Assembly (NCBI GenBank): GCA_012861695.1
Contig: JAAOOA010000006.1
Location: forward strand, 31,344,734 to 31,408,733
Reading direction: 5' to 3'
Origin: Trematomus loennbergii
Lineage: Eukaryota > Chordata > Actinopteri > Perciformes > Nototheniidae
DNA: 64,000 nucleotides
The position numbers and the translations under genes were made by a program. Below the pieces are notes generated by a model. It did not search any database, was not told the DNA's origin, and saw only the letters and a program-made list of their open reading frames with translations. The number at the start of each line of letters is the position of its first letter. The stretch's first letter is position 1. This document shows, one piece after another, positions 21,332 through 32,309 of the stretch.

Positions 21332-21719
21332 ACTAATCATCTCTTAACCAAGTCAGATTTCAAAATAGCCATAGCTCCAGTTGTTAAGAAAGAGGGTGAT
21401 TCAAAAGAGTTATCAATAAATTGCCCAGTATATTAAATAAATACAAACAGACACGTATCAATATAAGTCAGATAATATAGACGAGGTCAATCATGGAAGA
21501 AGGCTGACATTTAATGCCTGATATATAAGTAATAGTGATAATAAATATATACCTGATATTAAATAACTGATGTGTAAGGCTCGATATTTCTGAAAATAGG
21601 AACACCGTTAACGGCGTTCTATTTCAGTAAAAGGGGGGAAAGGATAGAATATACATCAGACAATATGTATGTGAGATTATTACGTTTTTAGGAGAAATTT
21701 ATCAATTTAAAAATACTAG

Positions 21720-21985
21720 TTATGGTATTTTTTGTTTTGGTTTGTTTGTTGCTTTAAAGAGAAATTGATACATTTAAAATAATCTAGCTTTGGTTATTTT
21801 TTGTTTTGTTAGTTTGTTCCTTTTTTGTTTTATTTTAATTTTTGTTTTATTTAATTTTTGTTTTATTTTTAATTTTTAATTTTTAATTTTTTTTTAATTT
21901 TAATTTTTTAATTTTAATTTTTAATTTTTTAATTTTTTAATTTTTAATTTTTTTATTTTAATTTTTTATTTTTGTTTATTATTTT
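21720..21985. repeat. T-rich low-complexity tract
   Basis: Long run of TTTTTAATTTT and TTTTGTTTT motifs inside the ERV, probably expanded by slippage. It lies where pol and most of env would be expected. Confidence 0.85.
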
Positions 21986-22185
21986 CTGCATAGTCTCTTG
22001 TCCACACTCCAGACTAGTTGGTGCCGCCAATAAACACTAAAGAAGTAGAAAAGATGATTTCAAAACCATATTTCCAGCAACTTAAGGGCTTGGTATGAGA
22101 CTTCTCCACACAGGCTGCTGACGTCAAAAGGGGGACCCGAGAAAGGCCAACACAGCAGATTACGTCTGGTTGGAGGGGACCTCCC

Positions 22186-22623
22186 ATGCCGTCCGCTCAG
22201 ATGAAAAGGGAGACAACTGGTACCACTGGAGCCAGTGTGCGGTCGGGAAAAACACCTGCGAGGACCCTAGACGACATCAGGACAGAGTTGGCCCTCGTCG
22301 CGAGGACCCTAGACGACATCAGGAGAGATCTGGCCCTCGTCAAGGCAGTCGACCCAGGAGGCGCCATCAGCAGAAAGGAGGAGGAGGATCAGGACATCTC
22401 TCCAGCAGTCGACCCGGAAGCCGCCATCAGCGGGCCGGAGGAGGAGTATCAGGACATCTCTCCAACATCGACCCGGAGGCCGCCATCAGCGGGCCGGGGG
22501 AAGACAATCAGGCCACATCTCTCTAGCAGGCACCCCAGAAGCCGCCGTCAGCGGGCTGGGGGGACGAAGACATGGCAAACCAAGACGGCACAGGGAACTC
22601 CATTTCCCGCTGAAACAGGTTGA
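22186..22623 (+). pseudogene. ERV ORF with in-frame tandem repeats
   Basis: 145-codon frame containing two copies of a 14-residue unit beginning R-T-L-D-D-I-R (42-base DNA repeat, about 22260-22343). About 3.7 copies of a 20-residue unit beginning V-D-P (60-base DNA repeat, about 22348-22575) follow. Both periods are multiples of three. A one-base loss at the start of the third 20-residue unit pushes the rest into the neighbouring frame, where the motif continues (I-D-P-E-A-A-I-S-G-P). This suggests the array was once translated. Heptad-like spacing in the 14-residue units could form a coiled coil. The protein is not identified. Confidence 0.45.
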
Positions 22624-22633
22624 TATAGCCGGT

Positions 22634-22879
22634 GTGGAACTTTGTCTGAACAATCCATTTTTTTTAAGGAACTTTCAACTTTATTTTTATATCCCACAAT
22701 ATAAGGGATTGGTATTTTTTTATTCTACAGAACTATGTGTTACCAAAAGAGGGAAAAGTATGATAATGTCTTTTCTGATTTCTGTGGCTACTTTCATTGC
22801 CATTTTAGTGACATGTGGTTGTTGTTGTGTGCCTTGTATCTGCTCATTGTGTGTTAAGACTCATCAGTTCCACCATTGA
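22634..22879 (+). pseudogene. env-like transmembrane tail
   Basis: 81-codon frame ending in a hydrophobic segment of about 20 residues (S-F-L-I-S-V-A-T-F-I-A-I-L-V) directly followed by a Cys-rich stretch (C-G-C-C-C-V-P-C). This layout is typical of the membrane anchor and cytoplasmic tail of gammaretrovirus-like Env proteins. It lies just upstream of the 3' LTR, as env should. The surface subunit, fusion peptide and most of the transmembrane ectodomain are absent, so it is a remnant only. Confidence 0.6.
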
Positions 22880-23106
22880 GGGAAGAGTAAAGATGACTCA
22901 GCTGACAAGGACTGTGCTTTTTAGACATATTTATTCTCCCTCCACTGTCATAATAAGTTGTTGTTGTGGACTGTTCCTAGAGGTTTAAAGTGCTCTATAT
23001 CCCAACTTCTGATGGGTTTATATAAATGTTGGGACAGACACAGTAAGAAGAAAATTGACAGTGGTAATGTTTCAAATGCTATATGTTGATCTCGTGAGGT
23101 GAGATC

Positions 23107-23117
23107 AAAAGAGGGAT
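23107..23117 (+). other. Polypurine tract
   Basis: AAAAGAGGGA lies directly against the 3' LTR, the position where plus-strand DNA synthesis is primed. Confidence 0.7.
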
Positions 23118-23989
23118 TGAAGTAAAGAGATATGATTCGACATTGTATTTTAGTGAACATGTATTAGTTGAACTGGTTTATGTAATCACAACGGTTTATG
23201 GGTAATCATATATATAGGAATGTTGTTCTCACTTTCAAACTCACTGACTCAGAGATTCTGTTTTCATACACCAACCTGACCTGGGTTCACCCCTAAAAGC
23301 AGATGTCGTCATTAAGGTCGTTAAAGACAAACATTACATCCTTCTTATCATTCCTAAGAGCCAGATGCTGTTGCTAAGTCATAAAATGTATCGTTAAATA
23401 GGTGAAGGAGGATAATTTAGGTGAAAGAATCCCCTGGGAAAGGAATGTAGAGGTAAGATAAGGTAGAAATAAACATTGACTTTTGACCTGGTGTGGTTGG
23501 GGATATCACTCTGTTCGAAACTCTGATTGACCTCGGCCAGAAGCGAATCCAGCCAATCAGGGCACTTGGAGGAGGTGGTCAGTTTAAACAGCCCCTCCCC
23601 AGGGGCTCTGCTGATTCGCTTGGGAGTAAAGTGGGAAGGAAGACTCGACAAATCTCCGCCCCAAAAGTAGATAAAAAATGCTTTTTGGGTTAGGTGAGTG
23701 GTTGACTCCGTTAAACTGTGTCCGCATCGCATCATTGACAGAAGGCACTCTCTTCTTGTTTGATGAGTGGTTGGTCCTGACATCTTTAGCCGCATCGCAT
23801 CACGATCCTAAAAAGCCCGGAGTACTCGAGTACTCTGTATAACTTGTATATGTGTTTGATTTCCTACCAGTAAACTCAGATAATTTGTTATAATTTTGAT
23901 TCCGGTGTTTTCAATTCCTTTCTTATTTTAATAGAGATTTCAGCCTCATCCAACGAACGGCGCGTAGCAGAGGTGTTCTATCTACAACA
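23118..23989 (+). repeat. 3' LTR of the ERV
   Basis: 872 bases, nearly identical to the 5' LTR. Differences are scattered, with a cluster near 23629-23655. Confidence 0.95.
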
Positions 23990-23993
23990 ATAT

Positions 23994-24881
23994 GCAAATA
24001 GAATTACTATCATTCTAGTTTTCTTCCAAAGTTGCTATGATTGAGTCAAATGAGGTTGAAAAAGATACCTGAAACTAATGGGTGAATGATTCCCCATGAT
24101 TCTGATTAGCTCCAGAAATGTATTTGGGTTTTCCTTGGCCCTTACTAGACCCTTTCAACAAGTTTCATGAAATAGGATCCAATATATTTTCTGGAAACCT
24201 TCTATCCAACAGCTAAACAAAAAAACAAACCAAAACAAAGTTACAACCTAATTGGCGGAGGTGGAAATTAAGCATCTTTCTCTCAAAGTTGCAGTAGATG
24301 AATGAAAAAACCCACAGAGCAAGCCTGAAAATCGACAACTTCAGAATCACACTTGAGTGAAGATAATAAAATATAAATAATAAATATGTTTATAAGCATT
24401 CAGTCAAAAAAACATTTGTAAAACATATTTTGACAAGTAATTCATTTCATTAAAATATCTAATGTTAGTAACTATCAAAGAAACAATGGGGACAATTCTG
24501 TTTTAATGTAGTTTTACCATTGTAACTGCTGTGCAGACATACTGATAAAATAGGGCTTCTATAATTACCTTAAATAAACTCACTAAGAGGAAGTAAAGTC
24601 CCTGGTTTGTGACAAGATGTGAAGTCAACAGATAGTCACTCAGAGGGGGGTACTATTCCTTTTCAAATGCATATAGCCTATGCCACCAATTTACATGTAC
24701 ACCGCTCTTCCCGTCAAGAATTTGAATTTGAATAGACTTAGTTTGGTCACTCATTTTTAATCACACACGTCTCCCCGTCACGAAAATAATAAAACACTTC
24801 AATGAACATAAAAACATAAAAGTCAACTGAGTGTCACTTGCAATGACAGTGTTGTGTTTTTATTTTATTAACCTTTTACAT
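23994..24881. other. No feature recognised
   Basis: AT-rich sequence with no gene or repeat end I can name. Confidence 0.4.
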
Positions 24882-24884
24882 TAA

Positions 24885-25628
24885 GACCCCCTTTACACGA
24901 GAACGAAACGGGTTGTATCCGCATAGTTTCTCTTGCGTATAGCCCTTTTATTTACACGAGGCCGTAACGAAACGATAGAACGGACCCCACAAACGATAAC
25001 AGGTCCCAAGGTGGATAGATTTGCAAACGGAACGCTCTGGGGGGTCAAACGGCTCCGTGTAATCGCCTCTATACGATAATTTCCCGATAGATGAAGCCAT
25101 AGCCCCGCCTCTCCCCACCTCTGCTGCTCACTGCTGTAGCATGGTCAGTAGCTACTGTCAGTAGCTACTGCTAGCTACTGACCATGCTACAGATGTTAGT
25201 TCAACATCTACAGCTCGACCATGCTACAGATGTTAGTGCAAATCTACAGCTCCTCTACCACAACCATCAGCAACAAGTGGACATGGAGAATTACATGAAC
25301 TACTACATGTTGCTAAATCCACCGCGGGCATAAACAGAAGGGCAGCCATGGCAACCATGCTCCGGGGTCTTCTTCGCTGCTTTTGGTGTATTTTGTGGCG
25401 GAAGTTACAGCGCCACTTACAGTCCCGGCATATGTACTAGTGTGTCCAGCGCTTTCGAGCGGTCTCGTGGAAGTACAGCGCCACTTACAGTCCCGGCATA
25501 TGTACTACAGCGTTTCCAGCGGTCTCGTGTGAACAGACACGTTAAATGAAACGAATGCATGTGAACGGAATACTTTTTTGAAAACGCATACTGTGCATAA
25601 ACGCAAACGTTCCCGTGTAAAGGCAGCC
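24885..25628. mobile_element. MITE G3
   Basis: Most compact complete G copy (744 bases), with ends GACCCCCTTTACACG and, reverse complemented, GGCTGCCTTTACACG. The 3-base duplication TAA lies at 24882-24884 and 25629-25631. It holds a 21-base perfect inverted repeat (25134-25154 and 25172-25192) around a GTAGCATGGTCAGTAGC core. It retains the site that is occupied by the solo LTR in G1. Confidence 0.85.
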
Positions 25629-25730
25629 TAAAAATGGTTGTTGAATATATAAATATTATTATGAATATGGATAATTACTAGGCTATTTATTATAAACGTT
25701 AGTCCTTAACATCTATCACATCACCATTCT

Positions 25731-25756
25731 GGGGGGGGGGGGGGGGGGGGGGGGGG
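25731..25756. repeat. Run of 26 G
   Basis: Uninterrupted homopolymer. It is a potential G-quadruplex or slippage site; the exact length may also reflect sequencing or assembly error. Confidence 0.9.
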
Positions 25757-27068
25757 AGAGAGCTGTGGCTGATGGGTCATTAGGTGTGTAAACACACAGC
25801 TGAGAGCTGCCGTTTCATTCAGACTGTTTAAAAAACGGTAACAACGGACTATTTTTCTTAGCGGATGCATGTCAATTTAAATCAATACATACAACTATTT
25901 TTTAAATCAAAAAAACATTTTCTAAATCCATAAAAGTATTTCAATTAATATTGGGAGTCATGTCGTTACTTTGTTGAGAATGTGGCCATGTAATAAGCGG
26001 GATAATGTGCAGCGACTTGGTCATTATGGGGAAAATAACACCCTTCAAATATAAATATTTTTAGTGAATACTGAGTTTAGGCACGTTAATAACGTTTTAA
26101 TGAAGTTGAATACAGTATATTCATATTTGTCAGTGCTTTCATGTCAATGCGGCGAACATAAACATAAATGATCGTGGTGAAGATGATGATTAAATTAGGA
26201 TTAAAAGAGAGCTGGGCTGCATTTCCTCCCGTTCGTTTTGGAGCCGGCGGGCTTCCTGATGTTTTTGTACAGTAGAACACACTATTTTGTTAAATAAAAA
26301 CATGGTGATGTTTTGTAAATGATTACATGTCTCTTATTTATTAGCACAGAGTATGATCCTATCCGTGACATATGGATCTTAACAAAGATCCGCTATACAG
26401 TAGTACCAGACATACATCTACCGTACTGTATCAGACTTTATTTCACATGAGCTCCAGTGTGGACCCCACTGCACCCCCTGGTGGATCAATGATCCATTGC
26501 AGGTGGCTTCATTATAATTAAATGTATTTATCAAGGGGGCGGTCTCAAGTCACGCTGGAGGTTTTCCTTTGAGTGAGGGCAGACCCGTGCCGGCCACGGC
26601 CCTCGCGTTTCAAACTGTCCGAAATTAGGTGCTACATCTGTATATGATTATAATGTTTGACATTATTGATATTAAAAAAAGTGATTTGTTTTCCATGTCA
26701 TTCGTGTGTTTTTCTTATAAGAAAGTGAAGTTATTTATTTGTAAGCTCCAAATCCAAATGTTTCCCTCAATGGCCTGTGTGCCCTGGCATTGTGGCCTTT
26801 GTGCCCTAAACAAATGTGTGACCCCAAATGGCCTTGCCCCTAAAATGACAAATTCCAACCTGGTCACCTCGCATAAAAATGATTGTAATGTGCTCCACAC
26901 AGTATGAGCCACATTATACATTTAAAAATGATAATAAAAACTTGATGTTGGATCAGTACACTATATTGGCAGATATTCTGAGTAGAGTTTTTGGAATAGG
27001 TATCAAGAGAATAAACACATACTCTTTAAATTACTCTTTAGCCTGAGAGTTTATATTTCATTCATTAA
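25757..27068. other. No feature recognised
   Basis: Short open frames only (26086-26280 minus, 26629-26907 plus). Neither resembles a known family. Confidence 0.4.
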
Positions 27069-28301
27069 AGGTGGGGTAGGTAATTTCGGAGAAACCAGCT
27101 CGAGTGCGCTAGAATTTGAAAATACACAACCAGTGTTGCCAACTCCATTGTAAGGAAAGTAGCTATTGGCTGTCCGAAAAGTCGCCAAAAGTCCCTAAAT
27201 GACGTCATTGCCTAATTTAAATATCATGTAATGGCGGTAAAAAAACGTTCCACCCCTTCAAGGATCAAACTTGAAACCACCAGAGTAAATCCAGATGACA
27301 GTAGATCAGAAATGTCTCTATTAGAAAGTAGAAATTGTTTTAGTAGTTTTTTAGTAGAAATCTCCCTTACAATAAAGGCAGTATAGTATGCCCGTGTGTC
27401 ATCTCCAATAAATGGCTTCAACCATCCTTTAAACTCAGGGTTTGATTCCCACTCCTTTCTGTACTTTTGTGAATAGGCTACAGTTTAGACTGTGACATGA
27501 TGACCTACGTGGATGTTTAGCTTGTCACAGAGGCACACACACAGTGGACGAGGTGATTAAGTGACTGAGGCTGTGTGAGTCAAAGCAAAGCAAAGGCAGT
27601 TATTTATTATAGTGTGACAGTGACAGTGAAGAAACATTTACATTTTAATCCCGCTCATGCGCAATTCATTTGCCGTCTCGACGCGGGAGAGTGTGGCTGT
27701 CTCCTCTCTGCTCTGACTGCAGCTGAGCTGCTGCGGGAGGCAACTGTGAGTCTGAGCGCCTGTGAGTACTATCGGAGGGCAGAGGGGCTCACGGCAGCAC
27801 CCGCGGCTCGTTAACTGCTGAACAATATTTGAGTCTCCAAACACCAGAAAAGTCCCTAATAACACCATTACAAGTCGTTAAATTAGTCGTTAGTCGCTTT
27901 TGACAAAAATAAGTAGCCGGAGGGTTTGGAAAGCCGCCGAATTTAACGAGAAAGTCGCCAAGTTGGCAACACTTTACACAACCGGAGAAAATCTGCCACT
28001 TCCTTACAGAGCCCCTCCTCCAACACACACGAACGCGCACATGACCAATGAGGGCACGAGATAAGTTTGTGCACAGATGGAAGGCTGACAGGCAGGTAGG
28101 CCATCCAGTTATTTTAGCCGGGCCGGCTAAAATGATTGGTCGTGCTTTTTACAGTACTACGGCTTCCACAGATGACATTTCTTTATGGATTTTTTGTTAA
28201 AGCACTTAAGATATTCATTGCTATCGGATGTTAAGAGCATTCCATGGAATATAACAAAAAGTGTATCTCGAGCCGGTTTCTCAAACTTACCTACCCCACC
28301 T
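27069..28301. mobile_element. TIR element K, hosting a hAT
   Basis: Inverted ends AGGTGGGGTAGGT...GAGAAACCAGCTCGAG on the left and the matching reverse complement on the right (28265-28301). A hAT element (27131-27974) interrupts it near the left end. I see no clear target duplication. The superfamily is not assigned. Confidence 0.75.
27131..27974. mobile_element. hAT MITE nested in element K
   Basis: Ends CAGTGTTGCCAACT and, reverse complemented, AAGTGTTGCCAACT, with a perfect 8-base duplication TACACAAC (27123-27130 and 27975-27982). It is 844 bases long with no transposase. Removing it joins the two halves of element K. Confidence 0.9.
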
Positions 28302-28483
28302 ATTTTCTCGAAGTGCTCGGAACGGCCGCACAGATTTGGCGGAGCATTCAGAAAAAATATTCTGGGTGCAGCGCTTCTTCACAAGGCAGCCTTATGGGAC
28401 GCTATGCATACTCACCTCATCGGAAACAATTGAAAAGAGATGCTTGCGCTCAGAATCAGGCGCTATGTGGACACAGACCCTAA

Positions 28484-28868
28484 CGCAGCGTTAAAAAAAT
28501 CTTGGAGGTGGGCGTATCTGAAGCTTGGGGATTTTTTGCGACCAACGCGACCAACAACCAATCACATGAATCTCCCGCCCCCGACATACAAAGCAAAAAA
28601 GCCCGAAGTAAACTGGATATAAACTCCCCAAACAGGCGAAAACCTACCACTGTCTCTGCCACCTCCCTCCATGCCTGGCTCCTCCGGTTTGTATCCCGGT
28701 AGGTAAATAGGGACTGGTCATAAAGCACCGGGTGATTCCCTACCGCTATAATTAATTTCTCCTCAATTTTTTTGGAATATGAGGAAATGACCTGCGGTAT
28801 GTCTCTCGCAGCATACACGCGGTTTGATTGGCTAGCACTTGAACTGTCAGATTTGCATAAACGGGATT
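28484..28868. mobile_element. Harbinger-type MITE H1, truncated
   Basis: Starts at GCAGCGTTAAAAAAATCTTGG and matches H3 (53880-54406) and H2 (43562-44128), including the 'caccaacaaccaatcacatga'-type block. The right end is missing beyond about 28868, so there is no target duplication. Open frames on both strands across it are accidental and recur in the other copies. Confidence 0.8.
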
Positions 28869-29217
28869 TAGCAATACCCTTGACGTGGCGCACTGCTCAG
28901 AATTGTCGGCTAATGCTGCGCTCAAAGTTAATATTATTTCAACTTTGACCTTGTTTACCGCTGACCTTTCGACGTGTCGTATGACAGCTGAATGAAGCGC
29001 TGCAAGTTAGCAGGTGAGCTAACCATGGTAATGAAACTTAAGTAGCTGTTTTCACAGCAAGGCTCTGCGCCCAACCTCGTGGTGAGCATAGAGCAAATCA
29101 CATATCATGTGAAAGCAGCATTACCCAGGTGGATTTAAAGGTAACTTATTTTATGGTTATTATGTTATGATTCATACCTCACATAAAGCCTAATGAAAGT
29201 GATGCATAGCTGTCAAC
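28869..29217. other. No feature recognised
   Basis: Nothing identifiable between MITE H1 and repeat B1. Confidence 0.4.
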
Positions 29218-29990
29218 CTGGTCTCACCAGAATGCGTGACTCCACCACGACTCCTTAACACCGCAGTGCGTGGTGGAGTCACGAACTTTGCTACATTTAC
29301 GTGTCCACACGCAAACAACCCCAATGTAAAGTGAATGAGGCTCCTTTGTCGTGGTGCACACACGCATTTCTACAACGTCCCGCAGTGAGCTTTTATTCTA
29401 TAAAACGTTTTTAAAATCTACTTTATAGCTTGTAGTAACTCACGGAGGCTTCTTTTATTTTATTTGTATTCATAATCATTTTTATTTTTCGTCAGAATGT
29501 ATTATGGTGCATTAGTTACGAATTTTTGTTCTCAAAAAACAGTGCATTGTGTGTAATACAACTGTGATTTTTATTAAATTAGTTAGTTTTTAAGGAAGGC
29601 CAGAGCTTCAGCTGTGTCAAATAGATTGTTCCCTTTAGTTAACGTTATTTAAAAGATAATTATATTCCTATTTGATCATGTCCCCTTTATTGTATTACGG
29701 ACACAGAGAGCAATGTGAGCGTCCATTCCCATTCATTTTACACCCGGAAGTAAGTATTCTCCTTACTGTCGATTGATTTTATTTACAGTGATATCTGCAC
29801 TACTCATCACTCAAAAACACCAGATTATCCTTGTTAATTACACAACATTGATTGGTTTAAATTGTGTGCAATGCTTTTGTAATTTTCCCCTTCGATTCGG
29901 AGAAACAAATATGTGTTCAGAGTTTAGGATGGCCGAAGACACTACACTACCCAGAATCCTCAGCTATTGTTCCGCTTTGCCTCAAGCTCT
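29218..29990 (+). repeat. Interspersed repeat B1
   Basis: Begins with CCTGGTCTCACCAGAATGCG and ends near a block shared with 37170. The same sequence, inverted and with an internal deletion, lies at 37147-37797. The family is not assigned and no coding capacity is visible. Confidence 0.7.
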
Positions 29991-31074
29991 GTGATTGGTT
30001 GACCTCCAACTGCATTCCATATGAAAAAAAACGTTTCGTAAAAGATAAAATCATACTTTATTCAGCAGTGCTTGCTTTACTCTTTGAAAGTCATCACATG
30101 AATGCATTGTAATGAATGGTTTGGCTGCATTAAACATTACACATCTGTCGTAGTTCTTTATTTATCTACAGAGATCGGGCCTCAGAATAGACCGGAAACT
30201 ATTCTTTTACCGTTCGGTTTTAATTTCACAATAAAGTTAGTAGTAATAATTTGTTTTGATATTATTGTTTTTTATTAACTACTAGACCGCTGGGTCATGT
30301 TAAGACCATCTTTTCTGTGTTGCTGTGGGTTTTTTACATCGCTTTTGTGTTACAAATATCAAAACAATAACAGAATATATCCGTCGTAAACTAAACCAGA
30401 AACAGCAGTATATTTTATTTTGTTAACACTGTAAACTTGACAGCTTTTTAACCCGCACCTCCTACTGGTTAAAGCACGTTATTACACGTTTAGAGTAATT
30501 GCAATGCAGGTAGATTGTGTTGCTTTTTAATGACTGTTTTAAAATGCCTTTTTCTTAATGTCTTTCATTTTTGTAAAGCACTTTTGAATGTGTTATATTT
30601 GATGAAAACATTTAAATATTAAGAGTACATACTCTTAATATAGTGGGAAAGTGGAAGGTCAATGATATAAATAATATAGAATAGAAAATATCAAGAAGAT
30701 ACTGTAAGTGATCTCTACAATAAAACAGTTTAGTGCCTGATAGGAGGATGTGCAAAACAGACAAACTAATAAGGCTTTATTTAAACATTAAAGAATACTT
30801 TAGGTTAAGGTCTTCTTTTAAATAAGAAAAAAGCTTTGGGGGTATCTACAGATATTAAGCCTGACAAAGTACTTAACGTCTAATATATTGCATGGTTTGT
30901 TTTGGAACTTGACAATCAACTTTCCTGCAATGTTAACTATGTTGAAGCACTTATTTTAACTGATATTATACATATTAATTATACTCTTATAAGATGTATG
31001 TAGATAGTATAAGAAATGTGCAGAATATGTTTAATGGTGGAGGTACACAGATATCGATAGATGTCTTGTAATGC
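29991..31074. other. No feature recognised
   Basis: AT-rich sequence without clear features. Confidence 0.4.
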
Positions 31075-31180
31075 ACTGTTGAGGAACCTGTGACCCAAGT
31101 TTTTCATTCATTGCATAACTACACCGTAGTTGTGTATATGATATGTCAATAAACCTTAGAAAATCTTGAAATCTTGAAAG
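31075..31180 (+). mobile_element. LINE 3' tail (L2/Rex1-like)
   Basis: Contains GTTGAGGAACCTGTGACC and ends in the short repeat ATCTTGAAATCTTGAAA, typical of this LINE group. It is related to the tail at 37080-37127. Nothing is recognised from 31181 to 31454. Confidence 0.65.
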
Positions 31181-31469
31181 GGATGTGCAAAATAGCCATT
31201 ATATACAGTTTTTAATTAACTATTAGTAGAGAATAACGAGTAATGAATATACTTTATAGGGATCTGCAGATAAATATTTAGTCTTCTCAAGCACCCACTA
31301 CCAAATATCTCGCCTGATTGTTGGCACTTGACAATCACCTTCACTGAATTTTACTCAGGTGTAACTAAAGTCTGATTTAAGGGTTGTTTATATTTCACAT
31401 CATTAATCCAAATCTGTAAAGTAACTAAAATAAATGTAGTGGAGTAAAAATACCAGGTTAACCTTAAAG

Positions 31470-31587
31470 AAAGCCCTCAGGATTATAAAAGACCCCCATC
31501 ACCCCAGCCACAAACTGTTCTGTCTGCTGCCGTCTGGCAGGCGGTACCGCAGCATCCGGACTAAAACCACCAGACTCAGGGACAGTT
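31470..31587 (+). pseudogene. LINE ORF2 C-terminus, part 1
   Basis: Open reading of the last part of an L2/Rex1-like LINE ORF2, with the motifs L-L-P-S-G-R-R-Y-R-S-I-R and T-T-R-L-R-D-S. The reading frame breaks exactly at DIRS copy 2 and continues at 36874. Upstream parts (endonuclease, RT) are absent, as expected for a 5'-truncated LINE. Confidence 0.8.
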
Positions 31588-31608
31588 ATATCTCACACAG
31601 GCTCCGCC

Positions 31609-31760
31609 CTCTACTGGACTCTATGGGTACTACTCTCTATCATGCTGTCGTGCTTTCACCTACTGAATTTACGTAAACGTAGCCGGCCAATCGGGGCGAG
31701 CCTACCTGAATGCGCGCGCAGGCCCAGTATATAAGGCGGCTACAGCCGCCGCCCACTATC
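31609..31760. repeat. DIRS copy 2 inverted terminal repeat, left
   Basis: Inverted match to 36668-36823. It has a TATATAAGG block and a short GGCGGCTACAGCCGCC palindrome, as in copy 1. Confidence 0.9.
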
Positions 31761-32228
31761 CTTTTTTCTCTTCAGACGAGCTGACAACCGAAGAGTTAAA
31801 TAAACGTACGAAGATTAGAATTAGTCCATGGAGGTCCACCGCCCTAGGTGATGACCATGGCGGCGGAGCGCAGCTGCTCCCAGCGGGCAGCAGGCTGGGC
31901 AGGGAGCTGAAAAGAGCTCTGCCACGCTACGCGTGACAGGGCGACTGCAGATAAACACGGGTGGTTGGGCATCTCGCTCATTGCTGGAGATGCCCCCACC
32001 TCGCCAGATCAGCGCGATTATTTGTAGCTTGATCGTGGCCGCTGCCGTTGTCTGCCGTGTGGTATCCCGGTGAGGGATCACGCCGCCTGGCACTTTTCAA
32101 AAAGGACCGTGTTGATCTCCTGGGAGCCCCCGTGTTTACGGAAGGGCTCTTTGGATCGATCTCCTTGGTCACGTGGCACACTCCCCGCCCCCTCTGTAAA
32201 CTCCAGTATAGGAGCCAGCAGTGGGCGC

Positions 32229-32270
32229 GTGCACGTGAGTGGGTGCACGTGAGTGGGTGCACGTGAGTGG
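32229..32270. promoter_or_regulatory. Three 14-bp repeats with CACGTG
   Basis: GTGCACGTGAGTGG is repeated three times in tandem; each unit contains the palindromic E-box CACGTG. The array lies in the 5' region of DIRS copy 2 and has no counterpart in copy 1. A regulatory role is possible but untested. Confidence 0.5.
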
Positions 32271-32309
32271 AATAAACCGTAGTGCTGTCAAAGCACTGTG
32301 CGGGTTCAA

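Larger units (their letters stand above)
18835..23989 (+). mobile_element. Endogenous retrovirus, internally deleted
   Basis: 5.16 kb provirus with two LTRs (870 and 872 bases) differing at only about a dozen positions by eye, so the insertion is fairly young. A 4-base duplication ATAT flanks it (18831-18834 and 23990-23993). The internal region is about 3.4 kb, far short of a complete retrovirus. It retains a primer-binding-site-like sequence, a structured leader, one gag-like ORF with a PPPY motif, an env-like membrane segment and a polypurine tract. No protease, reverse transcriptase, RNase H or integrase is visible, so it cannot replicate alone. The Cys-rich tail after the membrane segment and the general layout suggest a gamma/epsilon-like fish ERV. 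Confidence 0.9.

Noticed and set aside
28480..28893. Overlapping open frames recurring at 43657-44202 and 53863-54455
   Set aside because: They recur because they are the same MITE family (H); frames are broken differently in each copy and match no protein.
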